Positions 6,128 through 12,652 of a DNA stretch of 20,985 bases are shown here, piece after piece. Within the stretch, counting starts at the first letter, position 1. Each line of letters opens with the position of its first letter. Under the pieces are notes generated by a model that saw nothing but the letters and a program-made list of their open reading frames with translations, was not told the origin of the DNA and made no database searches. Source of the DNA: a virus; the IMG/VR virus record IMGVR_UViG_3300040807_002146, positions 1-20,985 of that record; one strand, written 5' to 3'. The position numbers and the translations under genes are program-made.

Positions 6128-6835
6128 TTGAACTACGTTGTCTGTCTAAAATACGGCAACAAATACTCAGCGGAATATGTTAATAAACTTTACTCTATGG
6201 TAAAGCGTAATTTAACTATTCCGTTTGAGTTTGTTTGCTTTACAGAAAACCCGGAAGGAATAGATTCTGAAATAAGGATTGAACCTTTAAAAGTACAATT
6301 AGGAATTACAGGCTGGTGGTATAAACCATATTTCTTTAATCCTGATTTGGGTTTAGACGGAACGTTATTGTTCTTAGACTTAGATATAGTGATATTCGAT
6401 AATATAGATAAGCTGTTTAACTACGAACTAGGAAAGTTTTGTATAATAAGAGATTTTAATAGATTTATTGTAAAAGGTTATAACAAATTTAACAGTAGCA
6501 TTTTCAGAATACAAACTGGAATGCACTCTAATGTTTACACAGATTTTATTGCAGATCCAAAATCTGCAATACGAAGATTTGCAGGCGACCAAGACTGGAT
6601 TTTTAATAAGATTGGCAATACAAAAGAATTTGTTTTTTGGCCAGACGAATGGATACAAAGTTACAAATGGGAAATGCGCGGCAAACCAAAATTTGATACT
6701 AAGCCGAGAGGACAAAGGGACTTCGCAGAAAACGGCCATCCTGTAATTAAAGATAATACTATGGTAGCAGTATTTCACGGAGATCCAAATCCGCATAACT
6801 GTAAAGACTCTTGGGTAGTTGACAACTGGAAATAA
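6128..6835 (+). CDS. GT-A-fold glycosyltransferase, TTG start, 235 aa
   Basis: Transfers a sugar from a nucleotide sugar, target unknown. It opens with a short strand (MNYVVCLKYG) and has the metal-binding LFLDLDIVIFDNID at 81-94, with Asp84-x-Asp86 as the DxD motif. FNSSIFR at 121-127 resembles the FNSG strand of GT8-like enzymes. GDQDWIF at 153-159 and FHGDPNPH at 216-223 (a late metal-ligand histidine) are also typical. I chose TTG 6128 because it follows the QueD stop by one base, has GAGG at 6118-6121 seven bases upstream and matches where homology-like sequence begins. A GTG at 6086 would add 14 residues inside QueD and looks less likely. It ends one base before the FNR start. Confidence 0.78.
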   Translation: MNYVVCLKYGNKYSAEYVNKLYSMVKRNLTIPFEFVCFTENPEGIDSEIRIEPLKVQLGITGWWYKPYFFNPDLGLDGTLLFLDLDIVIFDNIDKLFNYELGKFCIIRDFNRFIVKGYNKFNSSIFRIQTGMHSNVYTDFIADPKSAIRRFAGDQDWIFNKIGNTKEFVFWPDEWIQSYKWEMRGKPKFDTKPRGQRDFAENGHPVIKDNTMVAVFHGDPNPHNCKDSWVVDNWK

Positions 6836-6836
6836 T

Positions 6837-7550
6837 ATGAGTAAATTTTTACAAGTAATTGAAGTAGAACATTACACAGATACACTGTTTAGAATTAGAA
6901 CAGAACGTCCTAGTACATATAGATTTACCGCTGGCGAGTTTACTATGATCGGAATGGGCGACGATGATATTAACAGAGCCTATTCGATTACAAGTGGCCC
7001 TTATGACGAGTTTTTAGAATTTTATAGTATTAAGGTACCCGACGGCCCTCTTACTAGCCGACTACAACATATCAAAGTCGGCGACGAACTTGAAGTAGGT
7101 GATAAACCCACTGGCACACTAACACTTGCTAATCTAGAACTAGGAGGTGACTTATGGATGCTAGGCACTGGAACAGGAATTGCTCCGTTTATTAGTTTGT
7201 TGCGTGACCCTGCAACATACGAGGCATTTAATAGAATACATGTTGTGTGGAGTGTAAGAGAACAAGCAGAGCTGTTGGCTTATAACGAATTCTTGCAAGA
7301 GTTAGACATAGATTATATTCCTATTGTTACCCGAGATCCAGAGTGGACTGGCGTAAAAAATAGGATGACAAAGTTAATGAAAGATGGTATAATTATTACT
7401 AATGGGGCGCCTGATACTGACAAAGTCATGATCTGCGGTAGTATGCCTTTTAACAACGATGTTAAAGATATGCTAACAAGTGCAGGATGGCAAGAAGGTA
7501 ACAGGCGTATAGCAGGCAACTTTGTACAAGAAAAGGCATTTGTATTGTGA
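6837..7550 (+). CDS. Ferredoxin/flavodoxin-NADP(H) reductase, bacterial Fpr type
   Basis: A flavoprotein that passes electrons between NADPH and ferredoxin or flavodoxin. The 237-residue protein has RAYSIT at 47-52 (FAD binding), EFYSIKVPDGPLTSRLQHIK at 61-80, typical of bacterial Fpr, and KPTGTL at 90-95. GTGTGIAPF at 110-118 is the NADP(H)-binding loop, MICGS at 198-202 the nicotinamide-site cysteine motif, and it ends QEKAFVL, the expected tail near the flavin. It is about 20 residues shorter than E. coli Fpr (248) and A. vinelandii FPR (258), mainly in loops. ATG 6837 is preferred over an upstream TTG. Its stop overlaps the UvsE GTG (GTGA). FNR is unusual phage cargo. A ferredoxin partner is not in this window. 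Confidence 0.9.
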   Translation: MSKFLQVIEVEHYTDTLFRIRTERPSTYRFTAGEFTMIGMGDDDINRAYSITSGPYDEFLEFYSIKVPDGPLTSRLQHIKVGDELEVGDKPTGTLTLANLELGGDLWMLGTGTGIAPFISLLRDPATYEAFNRIHVVWSVREQAELLAYNEFLQELDIDYIPIVTRDPEWTGVKNRMTKLMKDGIIITNGAPDTDKVMICGSMPFNNDVKDMLTSAGWQEGNRRIAGNFVQEKAFVL

Positions 7551-8629
7551 TTAAACGTATAGGCTTTGCATGTAAATACATGCACACAGATCAAACACAA
7601 AAGAAAAAACTACTAGAAGAAATTCAACGACCACTAAATACTCGTAGCACAACAGTACAGTGGCTCAATCGTCAGACACGTGATGTTGCCGAGGAACGGC
7701 TGTGGGACATCATGGTGCATAATATTCAATCATTTTACAACTTGATTGAATACGTAGGAGGTTTACCACATGAATTACGAATGGTTAGACTCGGCAGTGA
7801 TGTTCTTCCTGTTTACACTCAGCGCGACTGGAGCTATTTTTGGAAACGTAGTGATGTGGTCAGCTATTGTGAAAGCCATTTCGCAAGGGTTGGCGCCCTC
7901 GCCAAAGAGTGTGATGTACGCTTGTCTATGCATCCTGGTCAGTTTACTGTGCTCGCTAGTGATGATCCAGGTATCGTTGATAGGTCTATAGAGGAGTTTG
8001 AATATCATGTGGATGTCATCAGGTGGATGGGGTACGGTACACAATTCCAAGACTTCAAATGCAATGTACACATATCGGGTCGAAAAGGTCCACAAGGCAT
8101 CATCGACGTCTTACCAAGACTCTCGCCAGAAGCGAGGAACTGTATTACAATCGAAAACGACGAAATGTCGTGGGGTATCGACGCAAGTTTACAGTTGCGA
8201 GATCACGTCGCACTCGTGCTTGACATACACCATCACTGGGTCGCTACAGGAGAATACATTCGACCCACCGACGATAGATTTGCTCGCATAATAGATAGTT
8301 GGCGTGGTGTGCGTCCTGTTATACACTACAGTTATAGTCGTGACGAACATTTGCCTGCGGACTTTGCACATAACAGTTTGCCCGACATGACTCGTCTACT
8401 AGAAGCAGGACACAAAAAACAGAAATTACGAGCACACAGTGATTGGTATCCTAATCAACAAGCAAACAACTGGGCGTTAGAGTTCCTTAATTATGCAGAT
8501 ATTATGTGCGAGTCTAAGTGTAAGAATCTAGCAAGCATTGCACTATATAAACATTACAAAGGACGTCACAATGAGTTATACAAAACCGAGAATAGTAAAA
8601 ACGTTACGGACCTTCTCGTTGATATGTAA
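7547..8629 (+). CDS. uvsE: UV damage endonuclease UvsE/UVDE
   Basis: Nicks DNA immediately 5' of pyrimidine dimers and other lesions, starting alternative excision repair. The 360-residue protein carries the UVDE TIM-barrel signatures. RIGFACKYM is at 4-12, RMVRLGSDVLP at 79-89, RLSMHPGQFTVLAS near 125-138, and NCITIENDE near 198-206 (metal-binding glutamate). DIHHHW and VIHYSYS follow. Length is normal for bacterial UvsE. It starts at GTG 7547, overlapping the FNR stop by four bases, so it is translationally coupled. Its middle part is visibly richer in G+C than the flanking genes and has long open frames in several other registers, which may mean recent acquisition. T4 uses the unrelated DenV glycosylase for the same lesions. 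Its last 59 bases overlap the next gene. Confidence 0.92.
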   Translation: MIKRIGFACKYMHTDQTQKKKLLEEIQRPLNTRSTTVQWLNRQTRDVAEERLWDIMVHNIQSFYNLIEYVGGLPHELRMVRLGSDVLPVYTQRDWSYFWKRSDVVSYCESHFARVGALAKECDVRLSMHPGQFTVLASDDPGIVDRSIEEFEYHVDVIRWMGYGTQFQDFKCNVHISGRKGPQGIIDVLPRLSPEARNCITIENDEMSWGIDASLQLRDHVALVLDIHHHWVATGEYIRPTDDRFARIIDSWRGVRPVIHYSYSRDEHLPADFAHNSLPDMTRLLEAGHKKQKLRAHSDWYPNQQANNWALEFLNYADIMCESKCKNLASIALYKHYKGRHNELYKTENSKNVTDLLVDM

Positions 8630-9119
8630 CTTTTTTGAAGATAAAACTTTTTATAACTCAATTAATCAATCTGATAGAAAATTGCTAGAAGAACGATATT
8701 CAAAGTGTTACGAACTTTATAAAAACTTTCAACACAACAATTTATTAGATACTATTATTGGTGAAGGAAATGACAAAATAGTGTTTAGTTTGAAAAATAA
8801 AAATGACAGTGTTGTAAAGTTTTTTAAAACAAAAGATGCATTTAATCATGAAAAAGAAAATTATCATTTTTTAATAAATTCTAATTTACAACATTTAGTT
8901 CCTAAGATGGAGTTTTTTGATCAACATTCAATTGTTGAAAAAGTAAAATTAAAAAATTTTAAAGATGGTTTAGAGTCTAATAGTAAGTTACTTAAGATAG
9001 AAAGTGACCCTGGCACACGAAACTTTGGAATCCTAAATGGTAGAACAGTTCTTATGGATTTAGGTTGTATAGATTACAACTATATTAACGAAAATTTAGA
9101 ATTTTTGAAAACGATATAA
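8571..9119 (+). CDS. Very small protein kinase/APH-fold protein, 182 aa
   Basis: The sequence reads as a shortened kinase fold. GEGNDKIVF at 64-72 resembles a glycine-rich loop. VVKFFK at 81-86 holds a candidate ATP-binding lysine (Lys83), and NHEKENYHF at 92-100 offers the helix-C glutamate. EKVKL at 123-127 would be the hinge. SDPGTRNFGI at 145-154 has the D-x4-N spacing of the HRDxxxxN catalytic loop (Asp146, Asn151), and VLMDLGCID at 160-168 replaces DFG with DLG. Only about 20 residues separate hinge and catalytic loop, so the C-lobe is very reduced. Activity and target are unknown, and it could be an inactive binder. ATG 8571 has AAAGGACG upstream and overlaps UvsE by 59 bases. The gene is much more AT-rich than UvsE. 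Confidence 0.65.
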   Translation: MSYTKPRIVKTLRTFSLICNFFEDKTFYNSINQSDRKLLEERYSKCYELYKNFQHNNLLDTIIGEGNDKIVFSLKNKNDSVVKFFKTKDAFNHEKENYHFLINSNLQHLVPKMEFFDQHSIVEKVKLKNFKDGLESNSKLLKIESDPGTRNFGILNGRTVLMDLGCIDYNYINENLEFLKTI

Positions 9120-9120
9120 T

Positions 9121-9128
9121 CATAAATA
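9121..9128 (+). promoter_or_regulatory. T4-like late promoter (CATAAATA)
   Basis: Seven of eight bases match TATAAATA, just after the kinase-like gene stop and 17 bases before the ATG of the coiled-coil gene. The SD GGAGAAG lies between them. Confidence 0.65.
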
Positions 9129-9145
9129 CGATATGGAGAAGAATA

Positions 9146-9439
9146 ATGAACTACTTAAATCAAATGTACGGCAGAAGCAAACAGCAGCCGGTCCTAACCC
9201 AATCATCTAATAAAAATCCTAACCGAGTTACAGGCGGGTTAAGAGCGCAAGGTGTAGATCGTTTTACTATGCTAGGTGAAGACGGTAGCCAACAAGAAGT
9301 TCCATCACTTGAATATGTTCGTAGTTTAGAAGAACAGTCAAAAAAACAGCGAGCAGCTATAAACGTTCTAGAACGTAAGCTAACTCGCTGTGAAAAAACT
9401 ATAGAACAATTAGTTAATACCGTTAACCAACGTTCTTAA
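9146..9439 (+). CDS. Small coiled-coil protein, late-expressed, 97 aa
   Basis: Function unknown. The first half is polar and probably flexible (MNYLNQMYGRSKQQ onward, with NRVTGGLRAQGVDRFTML at 26-43). Residues 56-93 form a heptad-patterned helix (YVRSLEEQSKKQRAAI then VLERKLTRCEKTIEQL) likely to make a coiled coil. Its own late promoter and strong SD (GGAGAAG, 9134-9140) point to a virion, assembly or late-stage role. The stop is directly adjacent to the end of the convergent minus-strand gene, with no bases between them and no clear terminator hairpin. Confidence 0.8.
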   Translation: MNYLNQMYGRSKQQPVLTQSSNKNPNRVTGGLRAQGVDRFTMLGEDGSQQEVPSLEYVRSLEEQSKKQRAAINVLERKLTRCEKTIEQLVNTVNQRS

Positions 9440-9844
9440 TTATTTTTTATTAGCCAATCCTAATACTTCATCAACTAGATCAGCTTTCTTTTTACGTTTG
9501 TCAAGATCGACTTTGTACTCTTTCTTGGCAAATGTTTCGAGCTGATCTTTGTTCATTTTGTTAAGATCAGTTTTAGTAACACCTGTTTTCTTTGGACCAC
9601 GTGTTGCTGTAGTCTTAGGTGGTGTATTTTTAGTAGTTTTTTTAGTTGTTTTAGTAGCAACCTTTTTAGTCTCTGCTTCTACTTTAGGAGCAGGTTTTGT
9701 TTTAGTCTCTGCTTCTACCTTAGGAACAGGTTCAGGCTTTACAGCTTCTACGGCCTGATCAACTTCTTCTTTTTTAGGTTTAAAAACAAAGAATGCTACT
9801 AAAGCAGCAACTACTATAATACCAATTAACATTTCAATTGTCAT
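9440..9844 (-). CDS. Membrane-anchored protein with Lys/Ala/Pro linker and SAP/HeH-like C-terminus
   Basis: One of two minus-strand genes. Residues 4-22 are a single hydrophobic span (MLIGIIVVAALVAFFVFKP), probably an N-in/out anchor rather than a cleaved signal because there is no cleavage-site motif. Residues 23-90 are a low-complexity Lys/Thr/Pro/Ala linker containing an imperfect 12-residue tandem repeat, PKVEAETK at 41-48 and 53-60. Residues 92-131 (KTDLNKMNKDQLETFAKK then DKRKKKADLVDEVL) look like a SAP/HeH/Rho-N helix-extended-helix module, which usually binds nucleic acid. That would make it a membrane tether for DNA or RNA, but this is inference. A perfect AGGAGG lies upstream of the start on the minus strand. 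It faces away from the gene at 9904. Confidence 0.82.
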   Translation of the reverse strand: MTIEMLIGIIVVAALVAFFVFKPKKEEVDQAVEAVKPEPVPKVEAETKTKPAPKVEAETKKVATKTTKKTTKNTPPKTTATRGPKKTGVTKTDLNKMNKDQLETFAKKEYKVDLDKRKKKADLVDEVLGLANKK

Positions 9845-9874
9845 AAAATTTCCTCCTATAGGAACTACTACTTA

Positions 9875-9882
9875 TATAAATA
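9875..9882 (+). promoter_or_regulatory. Perfect T4 late promoter TATAAATA
   Basis: All eight bases match the T4 late consensus. It is 21 bases before the ATG at 9904, in the divergent gap between the minus-strand membrane gene and the small plus-strand membrane gene. It is the clearest late promoter in the window. Confidence 0.8.
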
Positions 9883-9903
9883 TTGTACACAAGGAGATTA
9901 AAA

Positions 9904-10068
9904 ATGGTTACAAAATGGATTAATGCAAGACTTAAAGAACGTACAACACTAGACGGTGCTATACTAGTAGGCGCGGGCGTTGCATTCCTTATCTTCAAGC
10001 CAATTGCTGCTCTAGTAGCTTACGGTGCTATTGCTTACGGTGCTTGGACAATTTGGAAAGCAGAGTAA
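9904..10068 (+). CDS. Small membrane protein, 54 aa
   Basis: The basic, amphipathic start MVTKWINARLKERTTLDG is followed by one long or two short hydrophobic helices (about 18-50) ending TIWKAE. It looks like a small inner-membrane protein. I recall similar short proteins with the phrase ERTTLDG in marine T4-like phages, without a known function; this could not be checked. The start is ATG 9904 behind AGGAGA (9892-9897). A non-ATG start at 9883 would lie before the SD and is rejected. The perfect late promoter upstream means late, probably strong, expression. It may be co-transcribed with the haem-copper pair 86 bases downstream. Confidence 0.78.
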   Translation: MVTKWINARLKERTTLDGAILVGAGVAFLIFKPIAALVAYGAIAYGAWTIWKAE

Positions 10069-10109
10069 TTGTAATCAATTGTAACTTTTAACATACAGAG
10101 GTTGCAATC

Positions 10110-10173
10110 CTGCGATAATGTGTTTAAATATTAATAGTTCCCAGGAGAATTATTATGAAACACATTATCGCAG
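10110..10173 (+). promoter_or_regulatory. Perfect 16-bp inverted repeat enclosing SD and ATG of the haem-copper operon
   Basis: The arm at 10110-10125 is exactly complementary to 10158-10173. The 32-base loop holds most of the late promoter, the SD (CCAGGAGAA at 10141-10149) and the ATG (10155-10157), and the 3' arm starts right after the ATG. Read-through RNA would form a very stable stem around the initiation region. RNA from the late promoter, starting near 10136, lacks the whole 5' arm. This matches the known T4 gene e arrangement. Confidence 0.75.
10123..10130 (+). promoter_or_regulatory. T4-like late promoter (TTTAAATA)
   Basis: Seven of eight bases match TATAAATA. It straddles the inner end of the 16-bp 5' arm, and the expected start is near 10136, before the SD and ATG of the first haem-copper gene. 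Confidence 0.6.
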
Positions 10174-11438
10174 TAATCACTGTGCTGTTTCCCTTTGCTT
10201 TATCAGCACAAACTTATACAAACGAAGTAGCAGAAATTATCAATAACAATTGTGTTGTATGTCACCGTCAAGGCGGCATAGGACCAATGAGCTTTGAAAC
10301 ATATGAACAGGTGCGCCCGTGGGCACCACTTATACAATTAAAAGTAGCAAACAGAGAAATGCCTCCGTATGCTTACGATCATGGTATAGGCATACAAGAC
10401 CTACAAGGTGACTGGCGTTTATCGCAAGATGAAATAGACACAGTTGTTGCGTGGGTAAACTCAGGCGCACAGTACGGTGATCAGGATGTTGTAGTACAAG
10501 CACCTGCACTAAGAGATCCAGAAGCATGGAACTTTGAAGCAGACTTTGGTGCACCTGACGCAATTATTCCTAGTGTAGCAATTGACATTCCTGCAAACGG
10601 CAACGATCTATGGCACAAGCATTTAGTGCCAACAGGCTTGTCAGAAGACAGATGTATCAAAGCAGTACAGGTTAAGCCACGTGGCGCTGCTAAGTCAGTA
10701 GTACATCACGCTAACTCCTCTATTATCACAGCGGAAGGGCGTGAAGGCATGCTCACTGAGTATGCTATGGGAAAGTGGGGAGAGATTGTACCAGAAGGAG
10801 TCTGTCGTACAATCCCAGCAAACGCACAAGTATCGTGGGACATTCATATGTTCCCAGGTGGTCTTGGAGCAATGGCCCCAGGTTCTGTAATCAAAGACAA
10901 TGTGGTAGAGATTGGTCTCTGGTTATACACAGAAGAGGAAAGCAAACAATTAAAATACAAACAAGATTTGAGTTTGTATCGCCTTGGGGACCAGGACGAC
11001 TTAGTAGTCCCACCCAATGGATATGCAATGACGCAGGGCTTTCACAGTTTCGATCATCCTGTACGTTTAGATAGTTTTCAGCCACATGGTCACTTGCGTA
11101 TGAATGCAGCAAGTCTTGAAATCTTCTATCCACAAACAGGACGAACAGAACAAGTAAGCCAAATAAGCAAGTGGAGCGCAACTTGGCATCACAGTCATTT
11201 GTACGATCCAGAAGTAGCACCACTAATACCTGCGGGCGCAGTTATTATATTAAAACAGTGGTACGACAACACTGTTGACAATCCTAACAATCCTGACCCT
11301 GACATGTGGGTAATGGGAGGTTCAAGAACAGGAGACGAAATGACTCACGCTTGGCTTGCTATCACACACTTAGATGAAGAAGGATACAATAAATTATTAG
11401 AGGAAAGAAATGAAAAAATTAATATTGCTAGTAACTAG
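10155..11438 (+). CDS. Secreted haem c / type II copper monooxygenase-like protein, copy 1
   Basis: A predicted periplasmic redox protein of 427 residues. Residues 1-18 are a signal peptide (MKHIIAVITV, cleavage after ALSA). Residues 20-110 are a cytochrome c domain with CVVCH at 33-37 and Met69 in REMPP as likely sixth haem ligand. The rest matches peptidylglycine/dopamine monooxygenase-type copper domains: His184-His185 and His231 (IHMFPGG) for one copper site, and His311 and His313 (PHGH) with Met396 (DEMTHAW) for the other. Bacterial proteins of this layout exist, with unknown substrates; C-H hydroxylation or one-electron oxidation is inferred. The haem could replace ascorbate as electron donor. 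The start region lies in a 16-bp hairpin. It overlaps copy 2 by 29 bases. Confidence 0.85.
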   Translation: MKHIIAVITVLFPFALSAQTYTNEVAEIINNNCVVCHRQGGIGPMSFETYEQVRPWAPLIQLKVANREMPPYAYDHGIGIQDLQGDWRLSQDEIDTVVAWVNSGAQYGDQDVVVQAPALRDPEAWNFEADFGAPDAIIPSVAIDIPANGNDLWHKHLVPTGLSEDRCIKAVQVKPRGAAKSVVHHANSSIITAEGREGMLTEYAMGKWGEIVPEGVCRTIPANAQVSWDIHMFPGGLGAMAPGSVIKDNVVEIGLWLYTEEESKQLKYKQDLSLYRLGDQDDLVVPPNGYAMTQGFHSFDHPVRLDSFQPHGHLRMNAASLEIFYPQTGRTEQVSQISKWSATWHHSHLYDPEVAPLIPAGAVIILKQWYDNTVDNPNNPDPDMWVMGGSRTGDEMTHAWLAITHLDEEGYNKLLEERNEKINIASN

Positions 11439-12639
11439 TTTATTTGCAACTACAATTTATGCAGATGAAATTGATTATGCAAGAGATGTTGCACCTATCT
11501 TTGTAGAGCAGTGTCAAGCATGTCACAGAGAAGGCGGCATTGCTCCTTGGGCAATGACTAACTATCAAATTCTACAAGGCTTTGCTCCTGCAATCAAAGA
11601 GGCTATTGTATCAAAGCGTATGCCTCCAGGACAAATTGATCGTAAGTATGCAGGCACAATTGTCAATCACAGAACTCTAAGTAACAGAGAGATTGATACT
11701 ATTGTAGAGTGGATTGACGCAGGTGCACCTGTTGAAGGTGATGTAGATCCGTTGACGGAAACTGTTTACTCTACTTCAGAGTGGGTACATGGCGAACCTG
11801 ATATGATTATCGAAGTACCACCGCAAGAGATTCCAGCAGTGGGTACAATGGGTCCTAATGCAATTCCATATCGTTATGTAAGTGTTCCTTTAGGATTGAC
11901 GGAGGATCGCTGGTTGCGTGGTTCAGAGTTCTTACCTTCAGAGCCTACTGTAATGCATCACATGCTGAACACAGTAACTATACCTGGTGAACGCAACGGT
12001 AACTTGTTAGGCGCACAGGGTGAAGGACAAGGTAACATGGAGTATGCAACTATCAGTGCATATGTTCCTGGTGGTGATCCTGATTACTATGACGCTAACA
12101 CAGGCGGACTTTTACGTGCAGGGTCAATTGTAAATCTACAGTTGCACTATACACCAGACGGAACTGCAAGAACTGACAAAGCACGTATTGGACTATACTT
12201 TCACGACGAAGGTGTAGTACCAGAAGAGAGAATGGCAGGCGACTGTGCTTGTATCTTCCCTAACAACTGGACTCCGATTCCACCGTTTGATCCTAACTTT
12301 GTACAGACAGCAGAAATTACTCTAAAGAATGATATTATGTTGCACACATTCTTACCACACATGCACTTCCGTGGCAAGAGTATGCGAGCAACTGCAATTT
12401 ATGCTGACGGTACACGAGAAGAACTAATTGATATTCCTAAGTATGACTATGCTTGGCAACTTTCGTATACATGGAAAGAGCCTAAGTTTATTCCTGCAGG
12501 AACTCGTTTGTTTGTTGAAGGTGCGTTTGATAATAGTGAAGATAATCCAATGAATCCAGACCCAAGCAGACTAGTACCTTGGGGACAGATGTCAGAGGAT
12601 GAAATGTTCTTTGGAGCATTTACTTGGAAAAACCTATAA
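11410..12639 (+). CDS. Secreted haem c / type II copper monooxygenase-like protein, copy 2
   Basis: A 409-residue paralogue of the preceding protein. The signal peptide is 1-18 (cleavage after IYA), haem site CQACH at 35-39, and candidate axial Met71 in KRMPP. The copper body has VMHHM at 181-185 (His183, His184), LQLHY (His246), LPHMH at 315-319 (His317, His319) and DEMFFG with Met399, so both copper sites look complete and canonical. The copies are clearly diverged, so this is an old duplication or two separate acquisitions, and they may form a heterodimer. AGAGGAAAG precedes ATG 11410 within the end of copy 1, implying coupled translation. Haem attachment needs the host Ccm system. The stop codon lies inside a hairpin shared with the convergent zinc-ribbon gene. 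Confidence 0.86.
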   Translation: MKKLILLVTSLFATTIYADEIDYARDVAPIFVEQCQACHREGGIAPWAMTNYQILQGFAPAIKEAIVSKRMPPGQIDRKYAGTIVNHRTLSNREIDTIVEWIDAGAPVEGDVDPLTETVYSTSEWVHGEPDMIIEVPPQEIPAVGTMGPNAIPYRYVSVPLGLTEDRWLRGSEFLPSEPTVMHHMLNTVTIPGERNGNLLGAQGEGQGNMEYATISAYVPGGDPDYYDANTGGLLRAGSIVNLQLHYTPDGTARTDKARIGLYFHDEGVVPEERMAGDCACIFPNNWTPIPPFDPNFVQTAEITLKNDIMLHTFLPHMHFRGKSMRATAIYADGTREELIDIPKYDYAWQLSYTWKEPKFIPAGTRLFVEGAFDNSEDNPMNPDPSRLVPWGQMSEDEMFFGAFTWKNL

Positions 12640-12652
12640 TTTACTTATAGGT
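12632..12652 (-). terminator. Terminator hairpin in the convergent gene junction
   Basis: ACCTATAA (12632-12639) and TTATAGGT (12645-12652) form a perfect 8-bp stem around a five-base loop. Read on the minus strand the stem is followed by TTTTT, as in an intrinsic terminator for the zinc-ribbon gene. On the plus strand the following ATATTA is a poorer tail. The stem contains both genes' stop codons. Confidence 0.55.

Noticed and set aside
7770-8371. Several overlapping frames of 60-106 codons on both strands
   Set aside because: All lie inside uvsE, whose motifs are complete in its own frame; they reflect its composition and have no SD or recognisable domain.
10067-10084. AATTGTAA direct repeat, 10-bp period, after the 54-aa gene
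   Set aside because: Two 8-base copies in AT-rich intergenic DNA could be chance; no third copy or partner site was found.
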